Shown: one piece after another, positions 35,075-43,493 of the stretch
Numbering within the stretch: the stretch's first letter is position 1
Layout: every line of letters begins with the position of its first letter
Assembly: GCF_003711845.1 (NCBI RefSeq)
Contig: NZ_RHLQ01000019.1
Span: 1 to 64,000, forward strand
DNA length: 64,000 nucleotides
DNA from: Lysinibacillus halotolerans
GTDB taxonomy: Bacteria; Bacillota; Bacilli; Bacillales_A; Planococcaceae
Reading direction: 5' to 3'
Made by a program: the position numbers and the translations under genes
Notes under the pieces: model-generated
What the model saw: only the letters and a program-made list of their open reading frames with translations
Database searches by the model: none
Told to the model about the DNA's origin: nothing

Positions 35075-35393
35075 GAGACATAGGCTATATTTTTCTTTTG
35101 GAATGACAAATTGAAGAATAAAATTCAGCTCCTTCTAAGTTGTTCAGCCAAAATAGTTTAGTGTAAGGGAAAGAAAAAGCATGTCGTTAAAACATATTCA
35201 AGAAAATGGATAATATTCGTAAGTATACAAAAGGGGATTTTTTAAAGGATAGGTGATTGACTATATAGAAATTAGACAAGCTAATTGGAAAAAGTTTTCA
35301 AAGAAAATTGTTGACTCATGATACTCAACCTAAGCCTACCTTTTATTCCTACATAAATTAATGTTAGCTCATAAAAGAAGGGAGGATTTTGCA

Positions 35394-35828
35394 GTGCGTC
35401 CTATTGATTTTAATGATGAGTCCCCACAACGTCAATCATTTCCAGGAGGTTTCCCAGGAATTCCGGGAGGAGGATTTCCGGGATTCCCAGGTGGCGGTGG
35501 CCCAGGAGAATTTCCAGGGTTCCCGGGAGGTGGATTCCCAGGAGGAGGTCCAGGCCAACTTCAAGCTCCAACGGCACCACCACCAAGTTTTACACCACAA
35601 ATGACTTCATTCCAACAACAAGAATTCGCTAGCAGAGGTGGAATAGGTGGAATTAGACGGTGTTTCTTCCGAAATACTTTTATTTGGCTAAGAAACGGTA
35701 ATAGTTTTTGGTTCTTCCCTATGATTGCCTTTGGAAACCAAATAATTGGATTCCGATGGAGAGGAACGAGAGGTTGGGTGTATGATTCTATCAACCGAAA
35801 TCGAATATTATTCTTCCAATGCTTTTAA
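35394..35828 (+). CDS. Gly/Pro-rich protein with conserved aromatic C-terminal domain
   Basis: 144 residues from a GTG eight bases after AAGGGAGGA. Residues about 17-58 are a collagen-like run of PGG, FPG and PGGGFP units, and 59-80 are Pro/Gln-rich. The C-terminal 60 residues are a compact aromatic domain with Cys near both ends (RRCFFRNTFIWLRNG, RWRGTRGWVYDS, FFQCF). Many Bacillales have surface or spore-coat proteins of this make-up. No signal peptide. A structural role is inferred from composition only. Confidence 0.7.
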   Translation: MRPIDFNDESPQRQSFPGGFPGIPGGGFPGFPGGGGPGEFPGFPGGGFPGGGPGQLQAPTAPPPSFTPQMTSFQQQEFASRGGIGGIRRCFFRNTFIWLRNGNSFWFFPMIAFGNQIIGFRWRGTRGWVYDSINRNRILFFQCF

Positions 35829-35878
35829 TTAACATTCTCTATTCACCCACCTCCTAAAAGAACAGAATACCCCATTTC

Positions 35879-35909
35879 AAAAGTGAGATGTTCACACGTC
35901 TCACTTTTT
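35879..35909 (+). terminator. Terminator of the Gly/Pro-rich gene
   Basis: AAAAGTGAGA / TCTCACTTTT stem with T tail. Confidence 0.85.
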
Positions 35910-35987
35910 AATTTGACTATAAGGTTCTAAATGAGAGATAAATAGAATAAGTGAATAAGAGACCGTTTGTACTTGAGGAGGATGGAA

Positions 35988-36479
35988 ATGGAAATAAAAA
36001 AAGCTCGAGAAGAAGTTTGGAATAGTGTAGTAGGTTTAACAGATGCACAATTAAACGAAGTAGTGGAAGAAGGAAAATGGAGTATTGCACAAGTACTAGA
36101 ACATTTACATTTGATGGAGGAAAATGTCATTAGATTAATTCATCATGCTTTGAACCAAAGTGAATTCGAAGAACCAGGATCATTTCCCGTTCAAATGGTT
36201 GCCGATCGGACTAAAAAAGTAACTGCTCCGGAAATTTTAAATCCATCGAATAAGTTTCAAACATTAGAGGGATTAAAAACGAAACTATCGCAATCTAGAG
36301 ATTCATTGGAAAAAGTGATTCAAAATTTAAGTGAAGATGATTTAAACGAAAGGACAATGGAACATCGTCGATTTGGAGTATTATCTATAAAACAATGGAT
36401 ATCTCTTGTCGGTTACCATGAGCTACGCCATATTGGTCAAATAGAAGAAATAAAAAAAGAGTTAGTAGAGACTGTTTAA
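35988..36479 (+). CDS. DinB-family protein
   Basis: 163 residues from the ATG at 35988, 6 bases after GAGGAGG. A four-helix DinB/YfiT fold is suggested by the amphipathic helices and by the three spaced metal-binding histidines: VLEHLHLMEENV near 40, and GYHELRHIGQIEEI near 148-152. Members are metal-dependent hydrolases or thiol (bacillithiol) transferases. Substrate unknown. Monocistronic. Confidence 0.8.
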   Translation: MEIKKAREEVWNSVVGLTDAQLNEVVEEGKWSIAQVLEHLHLMEENVIRLIHHALNQSEFEEPGSFPVQMVADRTKKVTAPEILNPSNKFQTLEGLKTKLSQSRDSLEKVIQNLSEDDLNERTMEHRRFGVLSIKQWISLVGYHELRHIGQIEEIKKELVETV

Positions 36480-36491
36480 TTGTTTGAATAG

Positions 36492-36527
36492 GTAGGAATT
36501 CGACATCGTCTGGATTCCTACTTTTTT
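36492..36527 (+). terminator. Terminator of the DinB gene
   Basis: GTAGGAAT / ATTCCTAC stem (36492-36499, 36514-36521), then TTTTTT. Confidence 0.9.
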
Positions 36528-36706
36528 CGAAATAACTTAAAATAGTATTTTTTTGATATATGACATTTTCTGCTGAAGGGTGAATTTGAACGATTTATAA
36601 TCCGGTTTATAATTATATCAATATAACAAAAAGTTGATAAATATGAAATTTGACAATTAAAAACATTGGGTGTAAAAATGATTCTAAATGTTGAGGAGGG
36701 GTAGAT

Positions 36707-37540
36707 GTGGAAACAAATGTAGTGAATGTGAACGGGGGAGAATTATTTTATGCAGATTATCCTGGAACTCAAGGAACAATTGTAGCCGTACATGGTTTAA
36801 CGGGTAATCACAAACAAATGCATTATTATGCACAATTGTTAAAAGGGGATTATCGTTTTATTTCGGTCGATTTAAAAGGGCGCGGAAATAGTGGGCAAGC
36901 TCCCGAAAATACAAGTATTGAACAACATACAAAGGATATTCTTGTTCTTTTAGAACAGTTGGAAATTGAAAATCCAATTTTGATGGGTTATTCAATGGGG
37001 GCTTTTATAATGGCAAACGTTGCAAGTAAACGCTCAGACGTAAAAGGTGTAATCTTATTGGATGGTGCAGCAACTGCTACTGACCATCAACGAAACATTA
37101 TTGAACCTTCATTAGGACGCATTAGTAAGTTATATGAAAGTGCGCAAAGTTACATAGATGAGATTAAAGGGATATATGGTCGTCTCGGTGTGGAATGGAC
37201 AGATCATATTGAAAGTGTTGGTCATTATGAAATTGGAAAGGTAGATGGATACTGGAAAAATAAATCTGATGAAGCAAAAATTCGTCAAGACTTAGAAAGT
37301 TTCTTTGAATATGAACCATCCCAAGTCTTTTCGAACATATATTGTCCGATTTTATTAATTCACTCGGAAGGTAATATCGGAACAAATCCTGCCTTATTTT
37401 TAGCAGAGCATTACAGTAAAACTTTACAATTTGCTAAAAATATTCATAAGTTCACATCTCCGAGTAACCATTATACATTAGTATTTTCTAATCGACCTGA
37501 AGTTAATAAAGCGATTGTTCAATTTTTAAAAAATTTGTAA
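36707..37540 (+). CDS. Alpha/beta hydrolase
   Basis: 277 residues from a GTG just after GAGGAGGGG. Oxyanion-hole HGLTGN (about 29-34), nucleophile elbow GYSMGA (about 97-102, Ser99), acid Asp in the late strand region and His in SNHYTLVF (about 259). It is first in the catabolic locus; 196 bp separate it from the next gene. Hydrolases of this size in such loci open lactones, cleave beta-diketones or hydrolyse esters. The exact reaction is unknown. A TTGACA at 36650 may mark its promoter. Confidence 0.8.
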   Translation: METNVVNVNGGELFYADYPGTQGTIVAVHGLTGNHKQMHYYAQLLKGDYRFISVDLKGRGNSGQAPENTSIEQHTKDILVLLEQLEIENPILMGYSMGAFIMANVASKRSDVKGVILLDGAATATDHQRNIIEPSLGRISKLYESAQSYIDEIKGIYGRLGVEWTDHIESVGHYEIGKVDGYWKNKSDEAKIRQDLESFFEYEPSQVFSNIYCPILLIHSEGNIGTNPALFLAEHYSKTLQFAKNIHKFTSPSNHYTLVFSNRPEVNKAIVQFLKNL

Positions 37541-37735
37541 AAAAGAGTTGAAATTTAGCGAAAATTATGCAAACATTATATCAAATCATATTGAATGGCC
37601 TATCGAAGAGGCGTAAGGAAACGAACTTTCCTTTCATAACCGATTCGAATAGTTGGCTGCATTCCTCAAAACGACAAAGGTTTTATGATGTCGGGAGGAG
37701 TGTAGCCATTTTTTATTTTCTAAGGGGGAATATAC

Positions 37736-38452
37736 GTGTCACTAGGACTTGATTACTTTAAAAAAGTTTATGGTGTAATTCCTGGATGGGTTCAAAAAAT
37801 GTACGACTACAATCCTGAAATGTTACAACATTATACTGCTTTACGGGGTGCTGCAATGTCTTCGGGGGCTTTATCAGTTAAAGAGAAAGATATTTTATTA
37901 GTTGGAATGAATGCCGCAAGATTATATGCACGAAGCATGGTTTATCATACAAAAGGTTCGATAGACGGAGGAGCTACGTTAGAAGAGCTTGCGGAATATT
38001 TAGTAGTGGCATATCACTACGGAGGTGAAAAAGCGTTGCAAATCGGATTGCAATCCTTTGAATATGCCCTAGAGTTAACGGGAGCGAAATCTATCAAAAT
38101 ATCCCATGAAAGTAATGGTTCAGAGATTATTCGTTTTTATGGACAGTTTGCAACTTCAGATCAAAGTAGAAGCTATTTTGAACAGTTGGCAATTCTATTT
38201 GACCGTGGAGATGTAAACGCTTTAAAAGCAAAGTTGCTCGAAACAAATTCTGTTACAACACAGATGAAACATATTTTAATGACAGGGATATATACAACTA
38301 CTTTAAATAACGAAGAAACAGATGTTTGGGCTAAAAAGGCAAGAAAGGTAGGAGTACAAGAAGCCCAATTAGCTGAATTAGGATATGCCTGCTTATTAAC
38401 TGCAGGAATACCATCTTGGTTTGAAATTAGTGATGCGTTAATAGAGAAATAA
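37736..38452 (+). CDS. Double carboxymuconolactone decarboxylase-like (CMD) protein
   Basis: 238 residues from a GTG after AAGGGGGAA. Two CMD/AhpD-like halves: the first (about 15-105) has IPGWVQKMYDYNPEML, then EKDILLVGMNAARLYARSMVYHTKG, where the AhpD CxxC pair is replaced but the His is kept; the second (about 170-235) ends LLTAGIPSWFEISDAL. So it is not a redox AhpD. It is first of a tight run with CoA-transferase and thiolase genes. The order of its halves is opposite to that in the paralogue at 42861. Function in the pathway unknown. Confidence 0.7.
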   Translation: MSLGLDYFKKVYGVIPGWVQKMYDYNPEMLQHYTALRGAAMSSGALSVKEKDILLVGMNAARLYARSMVYHTKGSIDGGATLEELAEYLVVAYHYGGEKALQIGLQSFEYALELTGAKSIKISHESNGSEIIRFYGQFATSDQSRSYFEQLAILFDRGDVNALKAKLLETNSVTTQMKHILMTGIYTTTLNNEETDVWAKKARKVGVQEAQLAELGYACLLTAGIPSWFEISDALIEK

Positions 38453-38468
38453 CGGGGTGATGACAACA

Positions 38469-39155
38469 ATGAAAATTTTCAAGACAGAAAAAGAGGCGTT
38501 GGCTACTGTTCAAAGCAACCAGACGATCATGGTTGGCGGTTTTGGACTTGTTGGGGCGCCCCTTACGTTAATCGATGCATTAGTCGAATTAAATGTAAAA
38601 GACTTAACAATTATAAGCAATAACTTAGGTGAGCAGGGAAAAGGACTCGGAAAATTGCTTCAACAAAAAAAGGTGAAAAAAGCAATTGGCTCTTATTTCA
38701 CTAGTAATCGGGACGTTGGTGAAGCATATCAACGGGGGGAGCTTGAAATTGAATTAATGCCCCAAGGAACATTGGCTGAATCCATTCGTGCAGGTGGAGC
38801 TGGAATTGGTGGTTATTACACAAAAACTTCCGTTGGAACAGATCTTGCAAAAGGAAAAGAAACGAAAGTAATTGATGGAGAAGAATATGTTTTTGAGAAA
38901 GCTTTAAAAGCAGATGTTGCAATCATTCGAGCAAATAAAGCAGATACACTTGGAAACTTAATTTACTACAAAACAGCAAGGAATTTTAACCCGATAATGG
39001 CGACAGCAGCTAAATATGTTGTAGCAGAAGTAGATGAAATAGTAGAAGTTGGTCAATTAAAAAGCGATGAAATCGTCACACCCCATCTTTTTATTGATGG
39101 TGTGATTGTTGCTAAAAAAGTGTTAACAAAGGATGGTGTCGTTAACAATGGCTAA
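38469..39155 (+). CDS. CoA-transferase subunit A
   Basis: 228-residue alpha subunit of a class I 3-oxoacid CoA-transferase (AtoD/ScoA/PcaI group), with GGFGLVGAPLTLIDAL (about 22-37) and GGAGIGGYYT (about 107-116). The ATG at 38469 has CGGGGTGA 8 bases upstream. It overlaps the subunit B gene. The pair moves CoA from succinyl- or acetyl-CoA onto a short 3-oxoacid; in this locus the product would feed the thiolase. Confidence 0.88.
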   Translation: MKIFKTEKEALATVQSNQTIMVGGFGLVGAPLTLIDALVELNVKDLTIISNNLGEQGKGLGKLLQQKKVKKAIGSYFTSNRDVGEAYQRGELEIELMPQGTLAESIRAGGAGIGGYYTKTSVGTDLAKGKETKVIDGEEYVFEKALKADVAIIRANKADTLGNLIYYKTARNFNPIMATAAKYVVAEVDEIVEVGQLKSDEIVTPHLFIDGVIVAKKVLTKDGVVNNG

Positions 39156-39801
39156 CCTAGTACAAGAATTAATTGCAAAAAGGGCAGCACAGGAACTACA
39201 AGAGGGAGAGGTCATCAATTTAGGAATTGGCATTCCAACTTTAGTTTCAAAGTATGTAGAGGATAAAAAAGTATTCTTCCATACCGAAAATGGCATGCTC
39301 GGGGTGGAAGATGTAATAGAAGAAAATATGGATCCGAACTTGGTGAATGCTGGAAAGCAACCGGTAGGAGAAGGAATTGGATCATCCTTTTTTAATAGTG
39401 CGGATTCCTTTGCCATGATTCGTGGTGGACATATCGATGTTGCTATATTAGGAGTACTCCAAGTGGATAGAAAGGCTCAAATCGCAAACTGGGCAGTACC
39501 AGGGAAAAATATTATCGGAGTTGGAGGGGCGATGGATTTACTAGAAGGTGCAAAGAAAGTAATCGTCACTACTACTCACACATCTAAAGATGGAAAAAGT
39601 AAATTGTTGAAGGAATGTACTTATCCTATTACTTCTAATAGAAGTGTAGATATTATCATTACTGAATTAGCAGTATTCCGATATTTGGATGGAAAATTAC
39701 ATTTAACGGAATTAATGCCGGGGGTAACAATTGAAGAAGTAGAAAAGAATACTGAAGCAGAGTTTATTAACTCACTTAGATTAGGGGGAAAGCCGTTATG
39801 A
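39148..39801 (+). CDS. CoA-transferase subunit B
   Basis: 217-residue beta subunit with the catalytic Glu in HTENGMLGVED (about 48) and INLGIGIPTLVSKY. The ATG at 39148 overlaps the end of subunit A; an ATG five codons earlier is possible. Partner of the preceding gene in an alpha2beta2-type enzyme. Its stop codon overlaps the thiolase start (ATGA). Confidence 0.88.
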   Translation: MANLVQELIAKRAAQELQEGEVINLGIGIPTLVSKYVEDKKVFFHTENGMLGVEDVIEENMDPNLVNAGKQPVGEGIGSSFFNSADSFAMIRGGHIDVAILGVLQVDRKAQIANWAVPGKNIIGVGGAMDLLEGAKKVIVTTTHTSKDGKSKLLKECTYPITSNRSVDIIITELAVFRYLDGKLHLTELMPGVTIEEVEKNTEAEFINSLRLGGKPL

Positions 39802-40988
39802 AGGAAGTAGTAATTATCGACGGTGTTCGAACTGCGATTGGGAAATTAGGTGGCTCTTTAAAAAATGAAACAGCGGATTTCCTTGCTGAAAAGGTGATAA
39901 GTGCACTAGTAGAACGAACAGGAATCGATTGTAGTGAAGTAGACGAAGTAATATTAGGACAAGCAAAACAAAGTGCAGATCAATCAAATGTAGCTCGTGT
40001 TGCTGCTTTACGAGCGAAATTACCTATTGAAGTTCCTGCCTATACGGTACATCGTCAATGTGGATCAGGCTTACAATCGATAAATAATGCCGCTCAACAA
40101 ATTGCCGTAGGGCTGAGTGATGTCATTATTGCTGGTGGAACAGAGTCAATGAGTACAGCTCCTTATTATATTCGCAATGCTCGTTATGGTTTTGGCGCAG
40201 GTAACGGATTAATTCTTGATCCGAATACAGAAAGTCAACCGGGGTCACAACCTGATCATTACAACATTCATACGATGGGAGAGACGGCAGAAAACTTAGC
40301 GGAAAAATATAACATTTCCCGTGAAGACCAGGATGCCTTTGCGCAATTAAGCCAAGACCGTGCCCATCATGCCATTGCAGAAGGCTACTTTGAAAATCAA
40401 ATTGTTCCTTATGAAGTGAAGGGAAGAAAATCAACGTCGGTATTTTCCGTCGATGAACATCCACGACTTACTTCAATTGAAAAACTTTCAACTTTGAAAC
40501 CTGTATTTCGAAAAGAAGGTTCTGTTACAGCAGGTAATAGTAGTGGGAGAAATGATGGTGCTTCGGCATTATTAGTAATGTCAAAGGAAAAAGCAGATCA
40601 ATTAGGCTTAAAACCGAAAGTAAGAATCATTGCACAGGCTGCTGCTGGGGTGGATCCAACCATTATGGGGATTGGACCAGTACCTGCAACGTTAAAAGCA
40701 TTAAAACAAGCCAATTTAACAATAGAAGATATTGACGTTATTGAATTAAATGAAGCATTTGCAGCCCAGTCATTGGCAGTGATGGAAGAGTTAAATTTAG
40801 ATATTGGAAAAGTGAATCCAAACGGAGGAGCCATTGCATTAGGTCATCCAATTGGGGCAACAGGGGCAATTTTAATGACAAAATTGATTCATGAATTAGA
40901 AAGAACAGGTAAACGTTATGGTTTAGTTACTTTATGTATTGCGGGTGGGTTAGGAATTTCGACGATAGTTGAAAACTGCCAAATTTAA
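39798..40988 (+). CDS. Acetyl-CoA C-acetyltransferase (thiolase)
   Basis: 396-residue thiolase II-type enzyme. Nucleophile Cys in HRQCGSGLQS (about 88), LNEAFAAQ (about 316-323), His in GHPIGATGA (about 348) and the second Cys in LCIAGGLG (about 379). The last motif has Ala where CxGGG is usual, a mild change. It splits acetoacetyl-CoA, or a related 3-oxoacyl-CoA, to acetyl-CoA. Overlaps the CoA-transferase gene by 4 bp; a terminator overlaps its stop codon. Confidence 0.9.
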   Translation: MKEVVIIDGVRTAIGKLGGSLKNETADFLAEKVISALVERTGIDCSEVDEVILGQAKQSADQSNVARVAALRAKLPIEVPAYTVHRQCGSGLQSINNAAQQIAVGLSDVIIAGGTESMSTAPYYIRNARYGFGAGNGLILDPNTESQPGSQPDHYNIHTMGETAENLAEKYNISREDQDAFAQLSQDRAHHAIAEGYFENQIVPYEVKGRKSTSVFSVDEHPRLTSIEKLSTLKPVFRKEGSVTAGNSSGRNDGASALLVMSKEKADQLGLKPKVRIIAQAAAGVDPTIMGIGPVPATLKALKQANLTIEDIDVIELNEAFAAQSLAVMEELNLDIGKVNPNGGAIALGHPIGATGAILMTKLIHELERTGKRYGLVTLCIAGGLGISTIVENCQI

Positions 40989-41002
40989 CATTTGGCAGTT
41001 TT
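40972..41002. terminator. Bidirectional terminator
   Basis: Perfect 13-bp stem AAAACTGCCAAAT / ATTTGGCAGTTTT around a 5-base loop, between the thiolase and the convergent DUF3870 gene. Confidence 0.95.
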
Positions 41003-41004
41003 CA

Positions 41005-41328
41005 TCAACTATTTTTGATTTTCTCTAAATAACGTTTTTGTGCAGATTTGATAGCAACAATGACAGACCCTGTTGATGGTGTTACATAATGATCTTCAAC
41101 ACGGGAGACTAATTCATCAATATTGGATGTAATGTCAAAACCGACAAGCATACGTCTGAAAAAGTCTTGTGCAAGTCTTGTTACAAAAGTAAACTCAGCA
41201 TCGATAATTTTATGAGTCTTTTTATCAATTTCTAAAACAATCCCTGCGTGCTTGTACACTTCATACATCGAAGTGCCTTGAGGAGCTTTTGCATAAGCTG
41301 TCACAAGTATTGTAGATAAGTTTTGCAT
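41005..41328 (-). CDS. DUF3870-like small protein
   Basis: 107-residue soluble protein. The pattern ILVTAYAKAPQGTSMYEVYKHAGIVLEID, then DAEFTFVTRLAQDFFRRMLVGFD, matches DUF3870 proteins encoded beside fatty-acid and CoA-metabolism genes in Bacillales and Clostridia. It is the only minus-strand gene inside the catabolic locus and separates the two operons. A sensory or regulatory role is possible; none is established. Confidence 0.65.
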   Translation of the reverse strand: MQNLSTILVTAYAKAPQGTSMYEVYKHAGIVLEIDKKTHKIIDAEFTFVTRLAQDFFRRMLVGFDITSNIDELVSRVEDHYVTPSTGSVIVAIKSAQKRYLEKIKNS

Positions 41329-41437
41329 AATGGTTCCTCCAAATAGAGTATTTTTAACTATTTTACCATGTGAAATAAAAGTTTTTAGTAGATTTATAAT
41401 TTTAAAAATAACTAGGGGATATTTTCAAATCGGAAAA

Positions 41438-41451
41438 TGTAAACGCTTAAA
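41438..41451. promoter_or_regulatory. cre-like CcpA site before the transporter operon
   Basis: TGTAAACGCTTAAA matches the cre consensus TGWNANCGNTNWCA except at position 13. It lies 18 bp upstream of the transporter start, a position suited to carbon catabolite repression. Confidence 0.5.
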
Positions 41452-41469
41452 ATTCAAGGGGGAATAATC

Positions 41470-42801
41470 GTGGGAAAGTTAACAAACTTCTTTACTAATT
41501 TAATGAAGAAATATATGCCAGATCCATTTGTATTTGCAATTGGGTTAACATTACTAACATTTATTTTAGCTCTTTTAATCGAAGATATTTCATTCACAAA
41601 GCTTACAACAGCTTGGGGAGATGGATTTTGGGATTTATTAGCCTTTACTACTCAAATGGCTGTTATTTTAGTATTTGGTTATGTACTAGCTACTGCACCA
41701 GCAACGGATAAACTGTTGAACAAAATTGCTAGTAAGGTAAAATCGCCAAAAACGGCTGTTATCGTTGCAACGCTCGTGGGTGCCATCGGTAGTTATTTAA
41801 ACTGGGGATTTGGTTTAGTAGTAGGTGGGATTATTGCGAAAAAATTAGCTATACGAGTTAAAGGGGTTCACTATCCTTTAATTATTGCAGCAGCTTATTC
41901 TGGTTTCACATTTTATGGTTTAGGTTTATCAGCTTCTATTCCTATTTTAATTTCAACACCTGGTCATTTCTTAGAAGGGGAAATGGGGCTTATTAACTTA
42001 GCTGAAACGATTTTTAGTTTACCGATGATTATTCTGACGATCGTCCTATTAATTGTTTTACCGTTCTTTAATGCAATGTTGCATCCAAAAGATCCGAATA
42101 ATGTTATTGAAATAAATCCGGATTTATATGCTGAAGCTCAAGGGGAAAAGCCTAAATTACTAGAAGATAATACGTTTGCAACAAAACTAAACAACAGTAA
42201 AATTTTAGCTTATACCATTGGAATATTAGGTATCGTTTACTCTATTTTCTACTTTGTAAACGGAAATACATTAAACTTAAACATTATTAACTTTATTATT
42301 TTATTTTTAGGGATACTTTTACTTGGTACACCTGCTCGTTATGTGGAACATATTAATGATGGTATTAAAACAGTATCAGGAATCATTTTACAATTCCCGT
42401 TTTATGCAGGGATTATGGCGATTATGGCTGCATCTGGTTTAGTTGATACGATTGCCCATTTATTCGTTAACATTTCAACGGAACATACTTTATCATTCTG
42501 GGGATTAATTAGTTCTTTCTTTATTAATTTCTTTGCACCTTCTGCAGGTGGGCATTGGACAGTACAAGGTCCATTTATGATCGATGCTGCCCAATCATTA
42601 GGGGCATCCGTTGCACAAAACTCCATGGCTGTTATGTTAGGGAACGCCTGGAATGATATAGTTCAACCGTTTTGGATTTTACCAGCATTAGCTTTATCCC
42701 GTCTAAAATTAAAAGATATTATGGGATATTTAGTAATGATTATGTTATTCGTAGGTGTATTCTATATTGCTGCAATTTTATGTTGGTCTTATTTATTTTA
42801 A
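41470..42801 (+). CDS. Short-chain fatty acid transporter (AtoE/TIGR00366 type)
   Basis: 443 residues, about 11 membrane helices, from a GTG after GGGGGAA. It starts LTNFFTNLMKKYMPDPFVFAIGLTLLTF, and SAGGHWTVQGPFM (about 358-370) is the family's conserved loop. AtoE-type carriers bring in acetoacetate, butyrate or related short acids, which fits the CoA-transferase and thiolase next door. First gene of the second operon; a cre-like site sits just upstream. Confidence 0.88.
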   Translation: MGKLTNFFTNLMKKYMPDPFVFAIGLTLLTFILALLIEDISFTKLTTAWGDGFWDLLAFTTQMAVILVFGYVLATAPATDKLLNKIASKVKSPKTAVIVATLVGAIGSYLNWGFGLVVGGIIAKKLAIRVKGVHYPLIIAAAYSGFTFYGLGLSASIPILISTPGHFLEGEMGLINLAETIFSLPMIILTIVLLIVLPFFNAMLHPKDPNNVIEINPDLYAEAQGEKPKLLEDNTFATKLNNSKILAYTIGILGIVYSIFYFVNGNTLNLNIINFIILFLGILLLGTPARYVEHINDGIKTVSGIILQFPFYAGIMAIMAASGLVDTIAHLFVNISTEHTLSFWGLISSFFINFFAPSAGGHWTVQGPFMIDAAQSLGASVAQNSMAVMLGNAWNDIVQPFWILPALALSRLKLKDIMGYLVMIMLFVGVFYIAAILCWSYLF

Positions 42802-42806
42802 GAAAG

Positions 42807-42840
42807 GAAAGCCTTTGTTTTGTAACAAGGGCTTTTCTTT
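42807..42840 (+). terminator. Terminator or attenuator after the transporter
   Basis: AAAGCC-TTGTT / AACAA-GGGCTTT stem followed by TCTTT. It lies inside the operon and would lower expression of the downstream genes relative to the transporter. Confidence 0.6.
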
Positions 42841-42860
42841 AGAAATAAGGGGTGTTTTTG

Positions 42861-43475
42861 TTGAAAGAAACTATATTGAAATTTGTACAGGATGGAAGGT
42901 TAACAGCTAAGGAAAAATGTTTATTATTAGTTGGATTGTTTGCTGCAAGGCGTGAAGAACAAGAGATGCTTCAGGCTGTTGATGCAGCCGTAATAAAAGG
43001 GAATGGGGTAGCCGAAATTGCGGAGTTAATTGCAGCAGCAATTATTTCTCGTGGCATCCCAACGTGGTTATCGGGAATTGAGGCGATATCGAAGGCCATT
43101 GAGTTAACTGATGAAAATGCAACGTTACCGAACGATGAAAACATTGCTTCTTTTGCCACAAAGGAAGAATGTATTCAATACTATCAAACAGAATTTGATG
43201 TGTTACCAAAATGGATTCAATATTTAGTCGATTATGCACCGGATACTCTTCTTAAATATAGCAATCTACGAACAACTTCATTGAGAGACGGTTTAGTATC
43301 TCGTCTTTTAAAAGAACTGCTTTTATATGCAATTAATATTTGTGATGGGTATCCAAAGGGCATTGAGATTCATAAAACGAATGCATTACAACTCGGCGCA
43401 GATCAAAGTTTACTGTACGAAGTTAAAGATTTGTGTGTTTTAGCAGTTGGTCTTAAGGCTACTGCGCTTGATTAA
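42861..43475 (+). CDS. Double CMD-like protein with reversed half order
   Basis: 204 residues from a TTG seven bases after AAGGGGTG. The first half (about 10-75: LTAKEKCLLLVGLFAARR and IISRGIPTWLSGIEAI) matches the second half of the protein at 37736. The second half (about 110-200: VLPKWIQYLVDYAPDTLLKYSNLR, KELLLYAINICDGYPKGIEIHKTN) matches the first half of that protein, including the retained His. So the two are circular permutations of one double domain. No CxxC pair. Role unknown. Confidence 0.7.
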   Translation: MKETILKFVQDGRLTAKEKCLLLVGLFAARREEQEMLQAVDAAVIKGNGVAEIAELIAAAIISRGIPTWLSGIEAISKAIELTDENATLPNDENIASFATKEECIQYYQTEFDVLPKWIQYLVDYAPDTLLKYSNLRTTSLRDGLVSRLLKELLLYAINICDGYPKGIEIHKTNALQLGADQSLLYEVKDLCVLAVGLKATALD

Positions 43476-43493
43476 GTAGGAAGGAGAGTATAG

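Noticed and set aside
37567-37752. 61-codon plus-strand frame between the alpha/beta hydrolase and the first CMD gene
   Set aside because: No ribosome site at its start, overlaps the next gene's start in another frame, composition unlike a protein. The AAGGGGGAA there serves the GTG at 37736.
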